A stretch of DNA of 64,000 bases from Siderastrea siderea (Eukaryota; Cnidaria; Anthozoa; Scleractinia; Rhizangiidae): the NCBI GenBank assembly GCA_964030785.1, contig OZ034970.1, positions 16,799,911-16,863,910 of the forward strand, written 5' to 3'. Position numbers and translations under genes: made by a program. The notes beneath the pieces are model-generated. The model worked only from the letters and a program-made list of their open reading frames with translations. It was not told the origin of the DNA and ran no database searches. Shown in pieces: positions 1 through 10,945 of the stretch. The stretch's first letter is position 1. The number at the start of each line of letters is the position of its first letter.

Positions 1-6
1 GTAAGT
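1..6 (+). other. possible splice donor at window edge
   Basis: The window opens with GTAAGT, a perfect donor consensus. CA1 lacks a visible first (signal-peptide) exon, so an exon could end just outside the window, which would place the minus-strand gene at 0.4-1.8 kb inside an intron. This may be coincidence. Confidence 0.2.
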
Positions 7-118
7 AAAACCTTTCATGAGACACGATGGTAATTAAAGCATAAGGCTCGTGTATAATTAAAAAATACAGGTAAAATAAAACATAGTTTAGTCTTGAGCA
101 AGTAATTCCAGACAGTGT

Positions 119-325
119 TTAACCCTTTGACTCCCATGAGTGATCAATGCAATTTCTCCTTACAATAATACAATGCCAAGCAGGCAGGTAATGAGAATAA
201 AGGAAATTATCACATAGGAGATGTTGTCCTGATGTAACACAACATTCTCAGAATTAACATTACAAGAAATGTGTGACAGCCACTTAGGAGAATTGAGACT
301 CAGATCTTGGGAGTGAAAGGGTTAA
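119..325. mobile_element. TTAA-flanked MITE
   Basis: A 199-bp element with imperfect terminal inverted repeats (CCCTTTGACTCCCA on the left, TGGGAGTGAAAGGG on the right) is bounded on both sides by TTAA (119-122 and 322-325). TTAA duplication is the hallmark of piggyBac-type transposition. There is no coding capacity, so it is a non-autonomous element. Confidence 0.75.
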
Positions 326-429
326 AGTACTGCATGATTTGCAGTGAGAAAATGTAAATATGTTGATAAATAACCAATGTCAAATACATTTATACCATTT
401 TTTTCTTAAACATTGTCTTTGAACAACTT

Positions 430-1835
430 TCATTTCTGAATGTCATAGTCTTTGGGTTGCCTTTCCTGGTCAGACTGTTTACTTGCCCTGCTTATTTCTT
501 TGCTTGCTTTGATTTTATAGTTCTGAACAATGTCTTTAGCAAATGAAAAGGAGCGAACTCTAATGTACAAGTCTAAAATGCTCTGTAAAACATCCTTAGC
601 TACATGCTTGTCAACTTTCAGCTCAGAATTCGATAGCAATGTATCATAAGCTGCTTTAACTTCTGAATCACTGGATGACTCTGACCTTATTTTCTCAATA
701 TTGATCTTTAGTACTGGACCACTGCAAGTTGATGACCTGAAGTGTTTTTCGGCCTGCAAAAATATTTTCTCTGCAGCCTTAGTAATTCCCCATAACCCAC
801 CACGGCTTAGACAGGTCACAAGCTTCTGACTTGCATCAATAGATTCCTCTCTACCAGCTTTGAGTATTGACATTGACTGCTGACTTTCTGGTGACACGCC
901 AGATTTTGATTGAGCAAGCTTGTGATGAAGTTTGCTCAGCACATAGCCTCCGATGTATTGTAATCCGGCCATTTCTTTCTCAGTTAACTTGGCACCAGAT
1001 GTAGAAGAGTTGGTACACCCTTGTTTCTTACTGTAGGACAGCATGTGGTCAGCAAGTTTAGTAGAAAGCAAAGTTGCAGCATTCCTTGACAATCCAACAA
1101 AATAGCTTGTTGACCTCAGAGGAACAGTAGAGTAAAACATTGAATAGAATTTTTCTCCATCTCTCTTTTAGCCAAGCATTTGAAAACATTTTGGAGGTTC
1201 AACAATTCCTCTGTTTCTTCGCTGATTCCAGTAAAGTTGTAATCCCTCAACTCCTCTCTGACATTCTTAGGGAAGGCTCTGTTTTCTGTCAGTCGTTGTT
1301 TGGCTTCATTGATCAATCTTGCGAGAACGTCGGACGTTAGCTGGTATCGATGGTCTCCTTCGCTCGTGACATTGTTCTTTTCTCCAACATTTTTATGTTT
1401 GGCAGTTACATGTCGCTTTAAGCCACTCTTGCTTTTGCACCTTTTGTGACAGTGTTGACATTCGATGTTGTCCTTCTGGACCTAGAAGAAATGTTGAATT
1501 TTGCGTGTTACACGACAGTGAAGAAAACAACAATCAAAAGATTTTGGAGTTTAAATTGATGTATAAATTCCAGACAAAATTCACATCGTTTACTTGCAAG
1601 TACAGTTAACATCTGCAAATGCACATCTACATTCGATGACAACTAGGACTACTACGTTTTTGTTCCTAGCACACGGCGTTCTTCTACAAATTATCGCGCG
1701 ATTTACGGGATTATTTTACTTACTTCAGTTACTGCGTCTTCAAAGTGTTCTTCGATATCATCTTCAGTCTCCAGAATCTCTAAAATCGCGTCAAAAATCA
1801 TCTCCGAATAGAAAGAGATCGCTGTCGTCCGCCAT
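430..1835 (-). pseudogene. zinc-finger/transposase-like protein gene, frame-broken
   Basis: A two-exon minus-strand gene. Exon 1 runs 1835-1724 and ends at a GTAAGT donor; exon 2 starts at 1481 after a CTTCTAG acceptor. Phase 0 is kept when exon 1 is read from the ATG at 1801. Exon 2 opens with one C2H2 finger (C-x2-C-x12-H-x4-H, about 1460-1395). It then reads to a TGA at 1118-1116, but the reading continues in another frame from about 1155 to the TGA at 432-430. That part carries a motif like GYVLSKL, as near the C-terminus of some domesticated transposases, and a conserved-looking tail (VRSFSFAKD). The frames could be joined by an indel in the T5 run at 1150-1154. A better-context ATG at 1835 is also out of frame, resolved by one base in the A5 run at 1793-1797. 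It resembles uncharacterised transposase-derived proteins common in cnidarian genomes. It is either a pseudogene or a locus with consensus indel errors. Confidence 0.55.
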
Positions 1836-1885
1836 GTTTGTTTCAGTGCTGTGCACGGTTCTTGTCACGTGACTTGTTGTTTGAG

Positions 1886-2122
1886 CCTCAAACGCGAAAC
1901 AATAGCCTCGTCCTTTGAAGTTTGCCGGCTTTCCCAACCAGTCCCCCTCTACTAACTATGAATAAAAGTACAATTTTATATACAATTTAAGACATTACTA
2001 GTTAAAGATAGATGGAAATTAAAAAGTAAGATAAGAAAAGAACGTAGACCTTTCATTTAATTCTTAACGAAGTTTAGGTGGTAATATCACTGTTTTCATC
2101 ATTTTCTTTTTGCTGTTTTCAG
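1886..2122. other. intergenic/intronic, no feature seen
   Basis: AT-rich sequence between the head of the minus-strand gene and the first visible CA1 exon. No ATG followed by a hydrophobic stretch and a phase-1 donor was found, so the CA1 signal-peptide exon is not here. Confidence 0.5.
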
Positions 2123-3630
2123 TACCTCACAAGGAATTTGGTTACGGTGAAACTACAGAGGATGGTAAGCGAGATTTGCCGAATTGTGTCCACCTCCCTC
2201 TCCCTTAAATGTTTTGTGAAACAAATTTTCAAAGCTAATAAAGCTAAAACGTTTGATTAATATGTACTCATTGCTAAGACGAATACCTTTTTATAGGAAA
2301 TAACTGCATGTGTTAATTAATTCAAAATGAAGGAAATTAACCGATTAACACAAAGAGACAGTTTGTGGTCACAACTGGGACAAGTTAATTTAAGACTTAA
2401 GTAAAATCCGAACAAAACAGATCTACAAGTGTGTAAGGCAATTTCTTTACAGACAATATGCGTTAATTTCTGCCTAAATGAAGGTAAGCTATTGTTTTCT
2501 AGGTGTCAAGAATGTCTGGGCTAGATTTAGAATTTGGGATTAAGATAATGGAAAGAAAGGTCCCGGAAATTAACGCTCACAAAACTTAAGTCGACATTGA
2601 TGAAGGCGAATTTTAACAATTTGCATTAATTTCATGGAGCGTTAACTCCTATAATAAGGTACTTTTTACACATCGCCGAAAAAACGCTTTCAAAATTGAG
2701 CAGAGAGACAGAAAGACGAAAAGTATTGTTTATCAGTAGCAGGAAACTACGCCAGCTCTACAAGTGAAGTTATACCTGATTACATGTATTTCACAGCAAA
2801 ATTTCCTACAGATCCTTTTGATAAACATTATAGGGTAAAATTTGTGGCTTGCTTGTATTGCCCGTCTGCTCAATTTTGAGATTTTGTCAGTTTTCACCCG
2901 TATAAATAGATGTAGCTCTGCATCCTGATTCTCCCAACAATAATTTAAAAATCTTACAGGGATGTCTACAGTGTATCGCTGGCACTTTAGGTAAACAAAG
3001 GTTCACAAATAATAAAATAAATAAATGTAGACGTTCTTACCGCTAATTTTGTATTTGACGCGATTTATTGGCAACCAGAATTTGCGTTGTATAATTCGTG
3101 CACGGTCGCCTTGAATTTACACCACAGGGAAGCCAAAGCTTCAAAGTATGATGATAATTGTTTCCCGTGTTTCAGTGCCTTTGTAGCCTATTAATTCTTC
3201 CTAAGAGGGAGTCTCGCGCAATAGCTGAAACCCATTAATCTAGACTTCAGTTTCCGACGAGCCTGAAACCATAAACTTTGAAATGGGACTGAGAAACTGT
3301 TTTCGTTCTGAGGCAAATCTAATTCAAAACGAGTAAAAAGACACTAAAACACAGGTAAATAAACCTCTCTTTATTAAATTATGATTGTAGCTATAAAGCG
3401 CTCGGGTTTCCTGTGTTTACTTACCAGATTTCTTTTTGAACTGCACTCTACGATGGCAAATTATTATTATTATTATTATTATTATTAAGATAATAACAAA
3501 ATCTATGATACAAAAAGTGTCTTATCTAGAATTAATGTTCGTGTAGATAATGAAGTTAACGACTATCATTGCGACGTGAACCTTTTCACAATTTATTATT
3601 AGTAGTAGTAGTAGTAGTAGTAGCAGTATG

Positions 3631-3689
<59 letters not shown>

Positions 3690-6600
3690 TGTTGATTAAT
3701 GACTGATTCTATATTTCACTTTAGTGCTGGGCCCACCAGACTGGCACAAGGAATGGGAAGACTGTGGTGGTGATCACCAGTCCCCAATAGATATCAAAAC
3801 AAGCAAAGTGAAGGGTAGAAGCCACAGTCCTCTGAAAATCACGTTCGAGAACCGAAAAGGCCTGGTGACTGGAAGCCTTGAGAACACGGGCCACAGTCCT
3901 ACACTTACGATTGACAAATCGCACGGAGGAGCCGAACTGACAGGGGGTCCTTTGGGGGATACCAAGTATACACTCAACCAGTTTCATGTTCATTTTGGTT
4001 GTAAAAATCACCGCGGGAGTGAGCACTCTCTTAACAGGAAGTTTTTTTCTGGCGAGGTAAATGTGTAACAACCGGTCTTAAAAGCAAGTGGCTTTTTACT
4101 GTTCAGTTCAGCTCTCTATCCCAATTTTTAGACGTGTCCAGTTTCCTGGGGATATCGAGATAGCGATAACTAAGAGAATAACTTAGCAGCCTCGCGGATT
4201 ACTAGACGCTATTAAGTTGCCATCCTTCGAGATTACTCGCAATGTTTTACAATCCGTGAGGTTTTTAACAGGATACACCTGGGTCGGTTATGCTGAAACA
4301 TGTCAAACTCATTTCGGGCGTAGCATATGATCAACTACGGCTAATTCTCGTCTACATTCTTGTTTTATTCCAAGATTCACATGGTGTTTGAAGGTCCTTC
4401 AGAGAAACTAGCTGTCGTAGCCATCTGGATTAAGGTACGTTATCCTATTATAGAATCTGGTTGTCAAGCGTAAAACTGTCCCTTATTCTCTAAGAAAATG
4501 CAATATAAACTGGTAAATGCAACAATAGTTTAAAGTTTAAACCAGCAACGTTTTCCTCCATGTCAAAGTCATGAAATTAAAGCGAAATACACAATCAAAA
4601 TAGACAAACCAGTTTATCGCTTTTGTTGTTTTGCCCTCACATCAGGGTTATGTTTCCATTTTTTTTCCATCCTTAACTGAAATACAGCCCTTGTCTCTGT
4701 GAAAAGAGATTGTGAAGTTGCCTTATGTTTCTGAAAAGGCTTTGTTCTTAATTTCTGTCTAGCGTTTTCAAAGGGGCTCTTGATTGGGCAAAGATCAGGG
4801 CAATCCTAAAATAGTCTAACTGAAGTTTTATTTTTTACTCAACATTACACTGACAAATTTACAAATGAGGTAAATAGAATGTGGGCATTTTTTGTGTACT
4901 CGTCTACTTTTGACATAAATTTATAGATTGAATTGGCTGCAAAACATGAAACAGTTTTGTCTTTTTCACTTTGGTACTGCAGATGCTCTAGATGTGACAT
5001 TTTGGGTAGATTTATTTCCAGTATACGCGAATAGTCGTCGTATTTGCTCTTGTGACTGAATTTTTGTTTCTTTACATGGCTATAAAACAATAAGAACTCG
5101 CAAGGGAAAATGCGACGACTAGAAGACACATATGTTAAAAATAAATCCACTCAAAGTGTTGAATGTATATCATTAGATCGACATGTAGCATCTTCAGCAT
5201 TTTTCGAAGCTATTGTTTGAAAAAAAATTGTTTTTAAGGTGAAATATTATGAGAGTGCATGTTATTCTTGGCTAAAATGAATATAAAAATACGTTTGACT
5301 TTAAGGACAGTCGTTCAAGGGAAAACATAATATTATAGATAGACTGGAAACACGAACATTCCATAACTGTAAACTTTTTTCTGCTTTAGGCCCCAAGAAA
5401 AGGAAACCGGATATTTGGAAAATTTGCAAATTTGCTGCGCAACATCATTGATGATGGTAGGTATTAAGCTTGCAACAAAGTCAGAAATAAGCTGTGCTGT
5501 GTGCACGTACACACAAGAGTTAATAAGAAAACATTTTTCTCACTCCACTTTGTCGTTCACGTTTTGGCAAGCTAACTCAGTTTCCTTAGATGCATACTTG
5601 AATATACCAAATGATATTGCCTTTTAAACCGAACCTTTTTCTTCAACCAAATTGGGAATAATTGTTCCCTGTCAGTGCGGAATTTTGAAGTGATATTTCA
5701 CTGAAGAAAACGGTTTTGACAATAATTAAATCCTGATAGATGACCCTTCTTGCGTTACTGTGTTTTTTTGACAACGTGACTGTTTGGCGGTGTCCTACTG
5801 AGCTAAAAGAGATGACAAATATGAGATAATAGAGGTGTTACACCCATGGAAAGGGCGGTTTAGGGATATAAAGATATGAAGAATGGATTATCGATGGTTA
5901 CTACAAGGTTCGTTTTACAGGGAAGACCTACGAAGTGGAAAAGAAACATGGCATTCGTCTGATGGATCTGCTTCCCAAAGGTTGCAGCAAAGGCGGCGAT
6001 AACGGTGGTAATGGAAATGGCAATGGCAATGGCAATGGCAATGGCAATGGCAATGGCAATGGTAATGGCAATGGCAATGGCAATGGCAATGGCAATGGCA
6101 ATGGCAATGGCAATGGCAATGGCAATGGTAATGGCAATGGCAATGGCAATGGCAATAATGGCAATGGCAATGGCAATGGCAATGGCAATGGTAATGGCAA
6201 TGGCAATGGTAACGGCAATGGGAATGGCAATGGCAATAATGGTAATGGCAATGGCAATGGTAACGGCAATGGGAATGGCAATGGTAATGGCAATGGTAAT
6301 GGCAATGGTAATGGCAATGGCAATGGTAATGGCAATGGCAATGGCAATGGCAATGGCAATGGTAATGGTAATGGCAATGGCAATAATGGTAACAACAAAA
6401 AAGATCATAAGAGCGTCACCTTAAATTGCTACTACACTTACAAAGGTTCCCTTACCACGCCTGAATGCTCTGAAACGGTGACTTGGATGATCTTAAAACA
6501 GATACTTCCAGCATCTAACAACCAGGTTTGGAAGAAAACAATACTTTAATTTGTATATAATCATCATCATCATCATCATCATAACAATCATTATCATAAT

Positions 6601-7691
6601 CATAATAACGATAATGTTATTAAATGGAGAGGTAATTAACAATTTGGCAGTTACGGAGGTAAAAACGCTGCGTATGAGTGAAAAAAAAGAACTTTTTAAC
6701 CTCTTGCCGTCGTTTCGGTTTTTTGAGTGTGTGCGTTTGTTTGTTTGTTTGTTTTCAAATCAACCTCATTGAAGCTACTGAAGCTAAACTGAAGTGTCTG
6801 GAAACGATCGATTTGCCAAATGTTTGATATACAATCTAATTAACAAGATCAGTAGAACGAAATGAAACAAAACAAGGAAGAGGCATCTAAAGGATGATTT
6901 CCATGAGGGATATAAGCTCAAATCAGTCAAGCACAAGTTAAGAAGAAAAGACACACCTCTTCTTCTTAAGTTGTCTTAGGTGTAAGAACTGGTACGCACC
7001 ACAGCAGAAGTATTTAAACTAAAGCCTCTACTAAATTTTGCCTAATGAATTTATTCATGACCAGGTATACCCGCGAACTAAACTTGACTATAGTAAATGG
7101 ATCCTAGGTATATACTGTGATTTTCATCTAACCGTGGCCACGTCACGAAACAACGTGACCTAATTTGGTATTGGTATGTTTTGTCATCGAGCATGTAAGT
7201 TTGAATCGGCGTTCGTAACGATCGACGAGAAGCGACCATTTTTTGCACACGTGTTTTCCAATCTGTTATATTCACTCAAATGCTTGAAAATATTTAAGCT
7301 AACGATTCAAACTAAGCGTCAAACATCACGTAACGATCGGTTTAACTTCAAATCTTTGAAGACAAAACTTGCAACTTACATTAGACACCCAATTAAATCA
7401 TTTATTTCGTCACCAGTGTCAAGCTTAAAAGAAAACGATGGTAAGGTCTTTTAAAAAAACAAACGGAAGAATGAAAAGTCGAATTTTTCCAGTGGTGAAA
7501 ACGGAGATAAATAGGAAAAAAACGTAAAAATGATATTTTTTGCTTTGGATGTTGCTTTTCAGCTTGCCAAGTTCAGAAAACTGAAAGCTGACTACGGTAA
7601 AAAACCTGGTCGTATGTGTGACAACAACAGACCCATCCAGCCACTGAACGACCGTACAGTTTACTTCGTCAGACGACGACGAAATGACTGA
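2123..7691 (+). CDS. CA1: secreted alpha-carbonic anhydrase with Gly-Asn repeat (nacrein-like), 5' incomplete
   Basis: Six exons are visible: 2123-2164, 3725-4056, 4375-4434, 5390-5456, 5921-6525 and 7563-7691 (TGA 7689-7691). All have AG/GT borders and phases 1,1,0,0,1,0 that join without a break into about 411 codons. Alpha-CA landmarks occur in order: QSPIDI; the TGHSP histidine (His64 equivalent); QFHVHFG, with two zinc histidines; GSEH; IHMVF, with the third zinc histidine; YYTYKGSLTTP, with the Thr199 equivalent; and NNRPIQPLNDR near the end. Cysteines in EDCGG and TTPEC match the disulfide of secreted isoforms. Exon 5 carries a Gly-Asn repeat of about 130 residues between LMDLLP and YYTY, the place where molluscan nacrein has its GN repeats. 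Expected reaction: CO2 hydration to bicarbonate, extracellular. The signal-peptide exon (phase 1) is not seen and may lie before the window. The protein ends with a basic tail, RRRRND. Confidence 0.93.
2165..3724 (+). other. CA1 intron with microsatellites
   Basis: AT-rich intron with no supported ORF. It holds three trinucleotide tracts: (ATT)n at 3462-3487, (AGT)n at about 3598-3623, and (ATT)n at about 3634-3687 just before the acceptor. The tracts make the acceptor region length-polymorphic. Confidence 0.8.
4435..5389 (+). other. CA1 intron
   Basis: No coding or repeat structure recognised. A minus-strand open frame at 4845-5150 has no family resemblance and is treated as chance. Confidence 0.7.
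6002..6399 (+). repeat. in-frame hexanucleotide array (AATGGC)n encoding Gly-Asn repeat
   Basis: About 66 hexamer units, mostly GGC-AAT with scattered GGT, GGA and GGG glycine codons. AAT-AAT interruptions give Asn-Asn at about 6155, 6235 and 6383. The 6-bp unit keeps the CA1 frame whatever the copy number. Codon drift (GGT, GGG, AAC) in the middle and near-pure GGCAAT at the left suggests recent expansion on the left side. Confidence 0.95.
6526..7562 (+). other. CA1 last intron
   Basis: Starts GTTTGG. An (ATC/ATA)-rich tract lies at 6559-6612. The acceptor TTGCTTTTCAG is strong. Nothing else is recognised. Confidence 0.7.
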
Positions 7692-7883
7692 ACTGGAAAA
7701 ACATCCAGTTCCAACAAAGAGGGCCGACATCCGACGCACAACAAGAAATAATGATTAATTTACGTAATTTACAGCCGATTTTATTGTTAGGTGCAGACTG
7801 ACCCTTCAAACATTATTCGCTTGTCATCATTCGATTAAATGAGGAGTCGCCAAGCACTACATTGAACTTCCGTAAGCCTGAGA

Positions 7884-7906
7884 AATAAATATGCTTTGTT
7901 AATAAA
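7884..7906 (+). other. CA1 polyadenylation signals
   Basis: Two AATAAA hexamers (7884-7889 and 7901-7906), about 200 bp after the CA1 stop codon, are plausible 3'-end signals. Confidence 0.55.
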
Positions 7907-7909
7907 ATG

Positions 7910-8720
7910 CCCTCTAGATCTGTTATACAAAAACACTGGTCTCTGCCAATTAACGTAGATACAAGTAAACTAACGTCCTAGAATCGCAGACGACAAAACA
8001 CAAAACGATAAAATCGGCTGCAAAACTGCACTATGTGATGAAAACATGATCGTCTTTTACACTGACAAAACGGTATTGTTGTATGCACTGATGTATTTTA
8101 AAGAAAGTTATAGCCTAACGATTTTCAAGGATTGAAAGCAGAGGAAAACATTAGGATTCCTATATAAGTGTTCCATTTATATTTTTCCTTTTTTCTGTAT
8201 GTAGCAGTTTTTTTTTGTTTTACAAGGAATTTTTTTCGTATTTTGGTGGGACTTTGTTCACTCCGGAACTCCTTAATGTCTTAGGCTGAGCCCAACAGTA
8301 TGTGATATCTTTATAACGCTGAGGCTTTTTTATCAAGCTGTAAACTCAAGAGGCAGATATAGTAAGTCGCCTATAAGCTTAGAGGCCGATGCAAGGATTT
8401 GTTAGAGTGAACAGATAATCACATTGTTAATTGATTGAAAAACTAAGCGGCAACATCGTATTTAACCACAACCAATTCCGTCATGCTTATATTCCAAGTT
8501 TAGTAAATGTAAATTCTGTGGACTTAATAAAGTGGTGTTTGGGTTAAGACTACTTTGTTTTAATTTATACTGCATATATGTTCATTCCAGGAATATGTCT
8601 TCCCGATAAAATACTACAATTTTCTATCAGTGTTCGAACCGAGTTTCCGTGGGCAGTGAGAAATTAAAATTGGAAATTTAGCTTTGTAACCTTAAAACGA
8701 AACTTTCTGACTGTAAACTA
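7910..8720. other. intergenic
   Basis: AT-rich DNA after CA1. A further AATAAA occurs at about 8526. No gene or repeat structure is seen. Confidence 0.5.
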
Positions 8721-8721
8721 C

Positions 8722-8828
8722 TAGCCTGCGTTGCAGGCACTGAAATGGGAGGGACAATGGGGAATTAGGACGCTCGAGGAGCTCCCGAATACCCGTTTCC
8801 GGGTCATCTCCTTTTGCCACGCAGGCTA
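8722..8828. mobile_element. short MITE with TAGCCTGCGT termini
   Basis: About 107 bp bounded by the 10-bp perfect inverted repeat TAGCCTGCGT / ACGCAGGCTA. The short GC-rich body contains a small hairpin (ACCCGTTTCCGGGT). The outer TA could be a target duplication. No coding capacity. Confidence 0.6.
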
Positions 8829-8829
8829 T

Positions 8830-9660
8830 TGCTGGTATGCCAGCCATCGAACAAACCTTCAGTCTTAGTAGTATATTGCTAACCGTTACACGCAGGTCAG
8901 GTGATCAAATTCCCGAACTGAGACACAAGAACTTCTTTCAATTACTACATCGTGTATCAGTCTTGTTTAGGAATGCGCATAGTAGTAACATGCCAAATGC
9001 AAACAACCAACTCATAGTGTTTAAGTCAGCTCAAGTGAGCAAAACAAATGATCGAAGGGGCATTTTGAGCTATTCTAGACTTTTATATCCCTTCTATCTG
9101 GACTTTTATTTCATATTTCACACTACACCTCATTGTTGTTTGAATGTTTTATCATAAATATTTCCAAAATCTGAATAAGTAATATGGATAACTAACACGA
9201 TACGATGCAGAGACAAAGCCTAGAGACACCGATCCTCGGGTCTCCTCATTGAAAATGCGGTCGAAAGTTCAGAGAGGGGCCCGCGGGAAACTCAACAGAT
9301 GCTCGGATAGGGAATTGCGGCCAGGGCGCTCAAACCCTGACCCTGTGTAAGACCTAAATTTTTCTCGGATTTTCCTACTCTGCTAAACACAGATTCGGCA
9401 GATTTTTCAAACCCTCCCTAAGACATTTAACCCAAAATCACACTGTTTTAAAGTATAATCTTATAGTAATAAAATGTTCTTATTTTAATACATCGGAAAA
9501 CTGGTAAAAATTCGGCATGTGGTGAGGTTTCCTTAAACCAACGTATTCCCTTATCCCGTTTAAGACAAAAAGTGATGAAATAGACACCCGTTCAAGACAA
9601 AAATCCCCTGCAAACCACCACAGCCTATCGGGCCACACGTCCCATTAAGGCCAGATAAGG
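8830..9660. other. intergenic
   Basis: An open frame at 8837-9157 has no recognisable motif and is not called as a gene. Nothing else is seen. Confidence 0.4.
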
Positions 9661-9661
9661 G

Positions 9662-10100
9662 TGCAACCCCCTCCCAGGGCTAATTTTCTTTTTACGCCCA
9701 CTTCAAGATGGCGGACATTTGCGTTTTTCATTATCTTGAACAACCTATTACGTTTTCAGGTTCATAAAGCGTCAAACTTTTTAAATTGAGCACTCTTTTA
9801 CTGTTTGGCTTGAGGAATAGGTCGCAATTTATGTTAGACAAATATTTGGGTGATTACTTTTAGAAAACCAACAGCGTTCACATAATGCAAAGTGTCACGA
9901 TATACACGTTGAAAATGGGTTAGTTCGAGAAAGTGACATTTCGGCAGAGAAAATTTAGAGAGGCAGCAGGGAATTTGTTTGAATCCAACCAATCTTTGAT
10001 TTGTTTAAAGAGTCGTTTTCTTTTTTTCTGCTAAAAACGTTAATCAGCCGCCATCTTGAAGTAGGCGTAAAAAAGAAAATTGGCCCTCCCCGGTCGAACG
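9662..10100. repeat. inverted-repeat element
   Basis: Left arm 9681-9714 and right arm 10048-10081 share about 33 bp in opposite orientation around ACTTCAAGATGGCGG. Weaker pairing extends outward (CTCCCAGGGC against GGCCCTCCCC). It probably is a small foldback element; its exact ends were not resolved. Confidence 0.5.
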
Positions 10101-10945
10101 TCCAACGCGAAGATCTCCACATCAAGTGCCTCTTCAAAGCGAGCCCTGCCGAAATTGATGGTTTCAAAAGACGTTCTTCTGCCTTGTCAAACTCAACTCG
10201 AGAATACATTTCGCATTAGCACGGCAGGACTATTAAGCGCAAGATGTCCTCCCATACTACGTGGCGTGCTTTTCCCGTCCTGAAAGGTTACTTTTTGAAA
10301 GTCATCAGTAAATCACTGAATAGAGATTTTGTTTCCTTACAAATGTTTGAATTTGGTGCGACGAATAAAGCTCAAAGTTTTTAAATTCGGTACGGCAGCA
10401 GCAAACCCTTTGAAATAGGCGTAAAACGCTTTACCACTGGCCTCGATTTCAAGTGGAGGCCACATCGTCGTCGTGCTCATGTTCAGGAGTAAGACCTCCT
10501 TGAGACAAACACAATGCCTGACACGCCACACCGCGCGGTCCTTCATGCAGCTGGCTTAATCTTCAACGATTTTACATCCAACATCATCACTCAGAATTCT
10601 GAGTACAGTCAGCACAGGACGCCCTGGATTCATCTTTCCTTGCTTTGGTACATTTCTTGGCCGGCTGCCAGCTCTTAATAGCAATGACCAGCAAAGCTGA
10701 GAAGTGGTCTTAACATAGAGTCTGTTATTGTTGGTCATGCGGTCTCTCACACTGATGTTACATATCATCAATAGCCGGCATATCGGGAAATGGATGTTAT
10801 CCTTTTAACTGGAGTCAATCTTTCGTTCCATTTGTGGAGTCTGTAGAATTCGTTGACATGGTCCATGAAAACGATTGAGATTTTTATAGTTTTTAATTTC
10901 AATCTTGTCGGTTGTTATGGGAAGTGAGAGAGTCTCATTGCCCAC
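10101..10945. other. intergenic
   Basis: Minus-strand open frames at 10337-10546 and 10556-10771 lack family features. No supported gene. Confidence 0.4.

Noticed and set aside
3721..4071. 116-codon frame opposite CA1 exon 2
   Set aside because: Antisense shadow of a well-supported exon.
5928..6408. Long open frames on both strands over the AATGGC array (Ala-Ile, Leu-Pro and Met-Ala repeats)
   Set aside because: They are other-frame readings of the hexamer repeat inside CA1 exon 5; only the Gly-Asn frame joins to CA exons.
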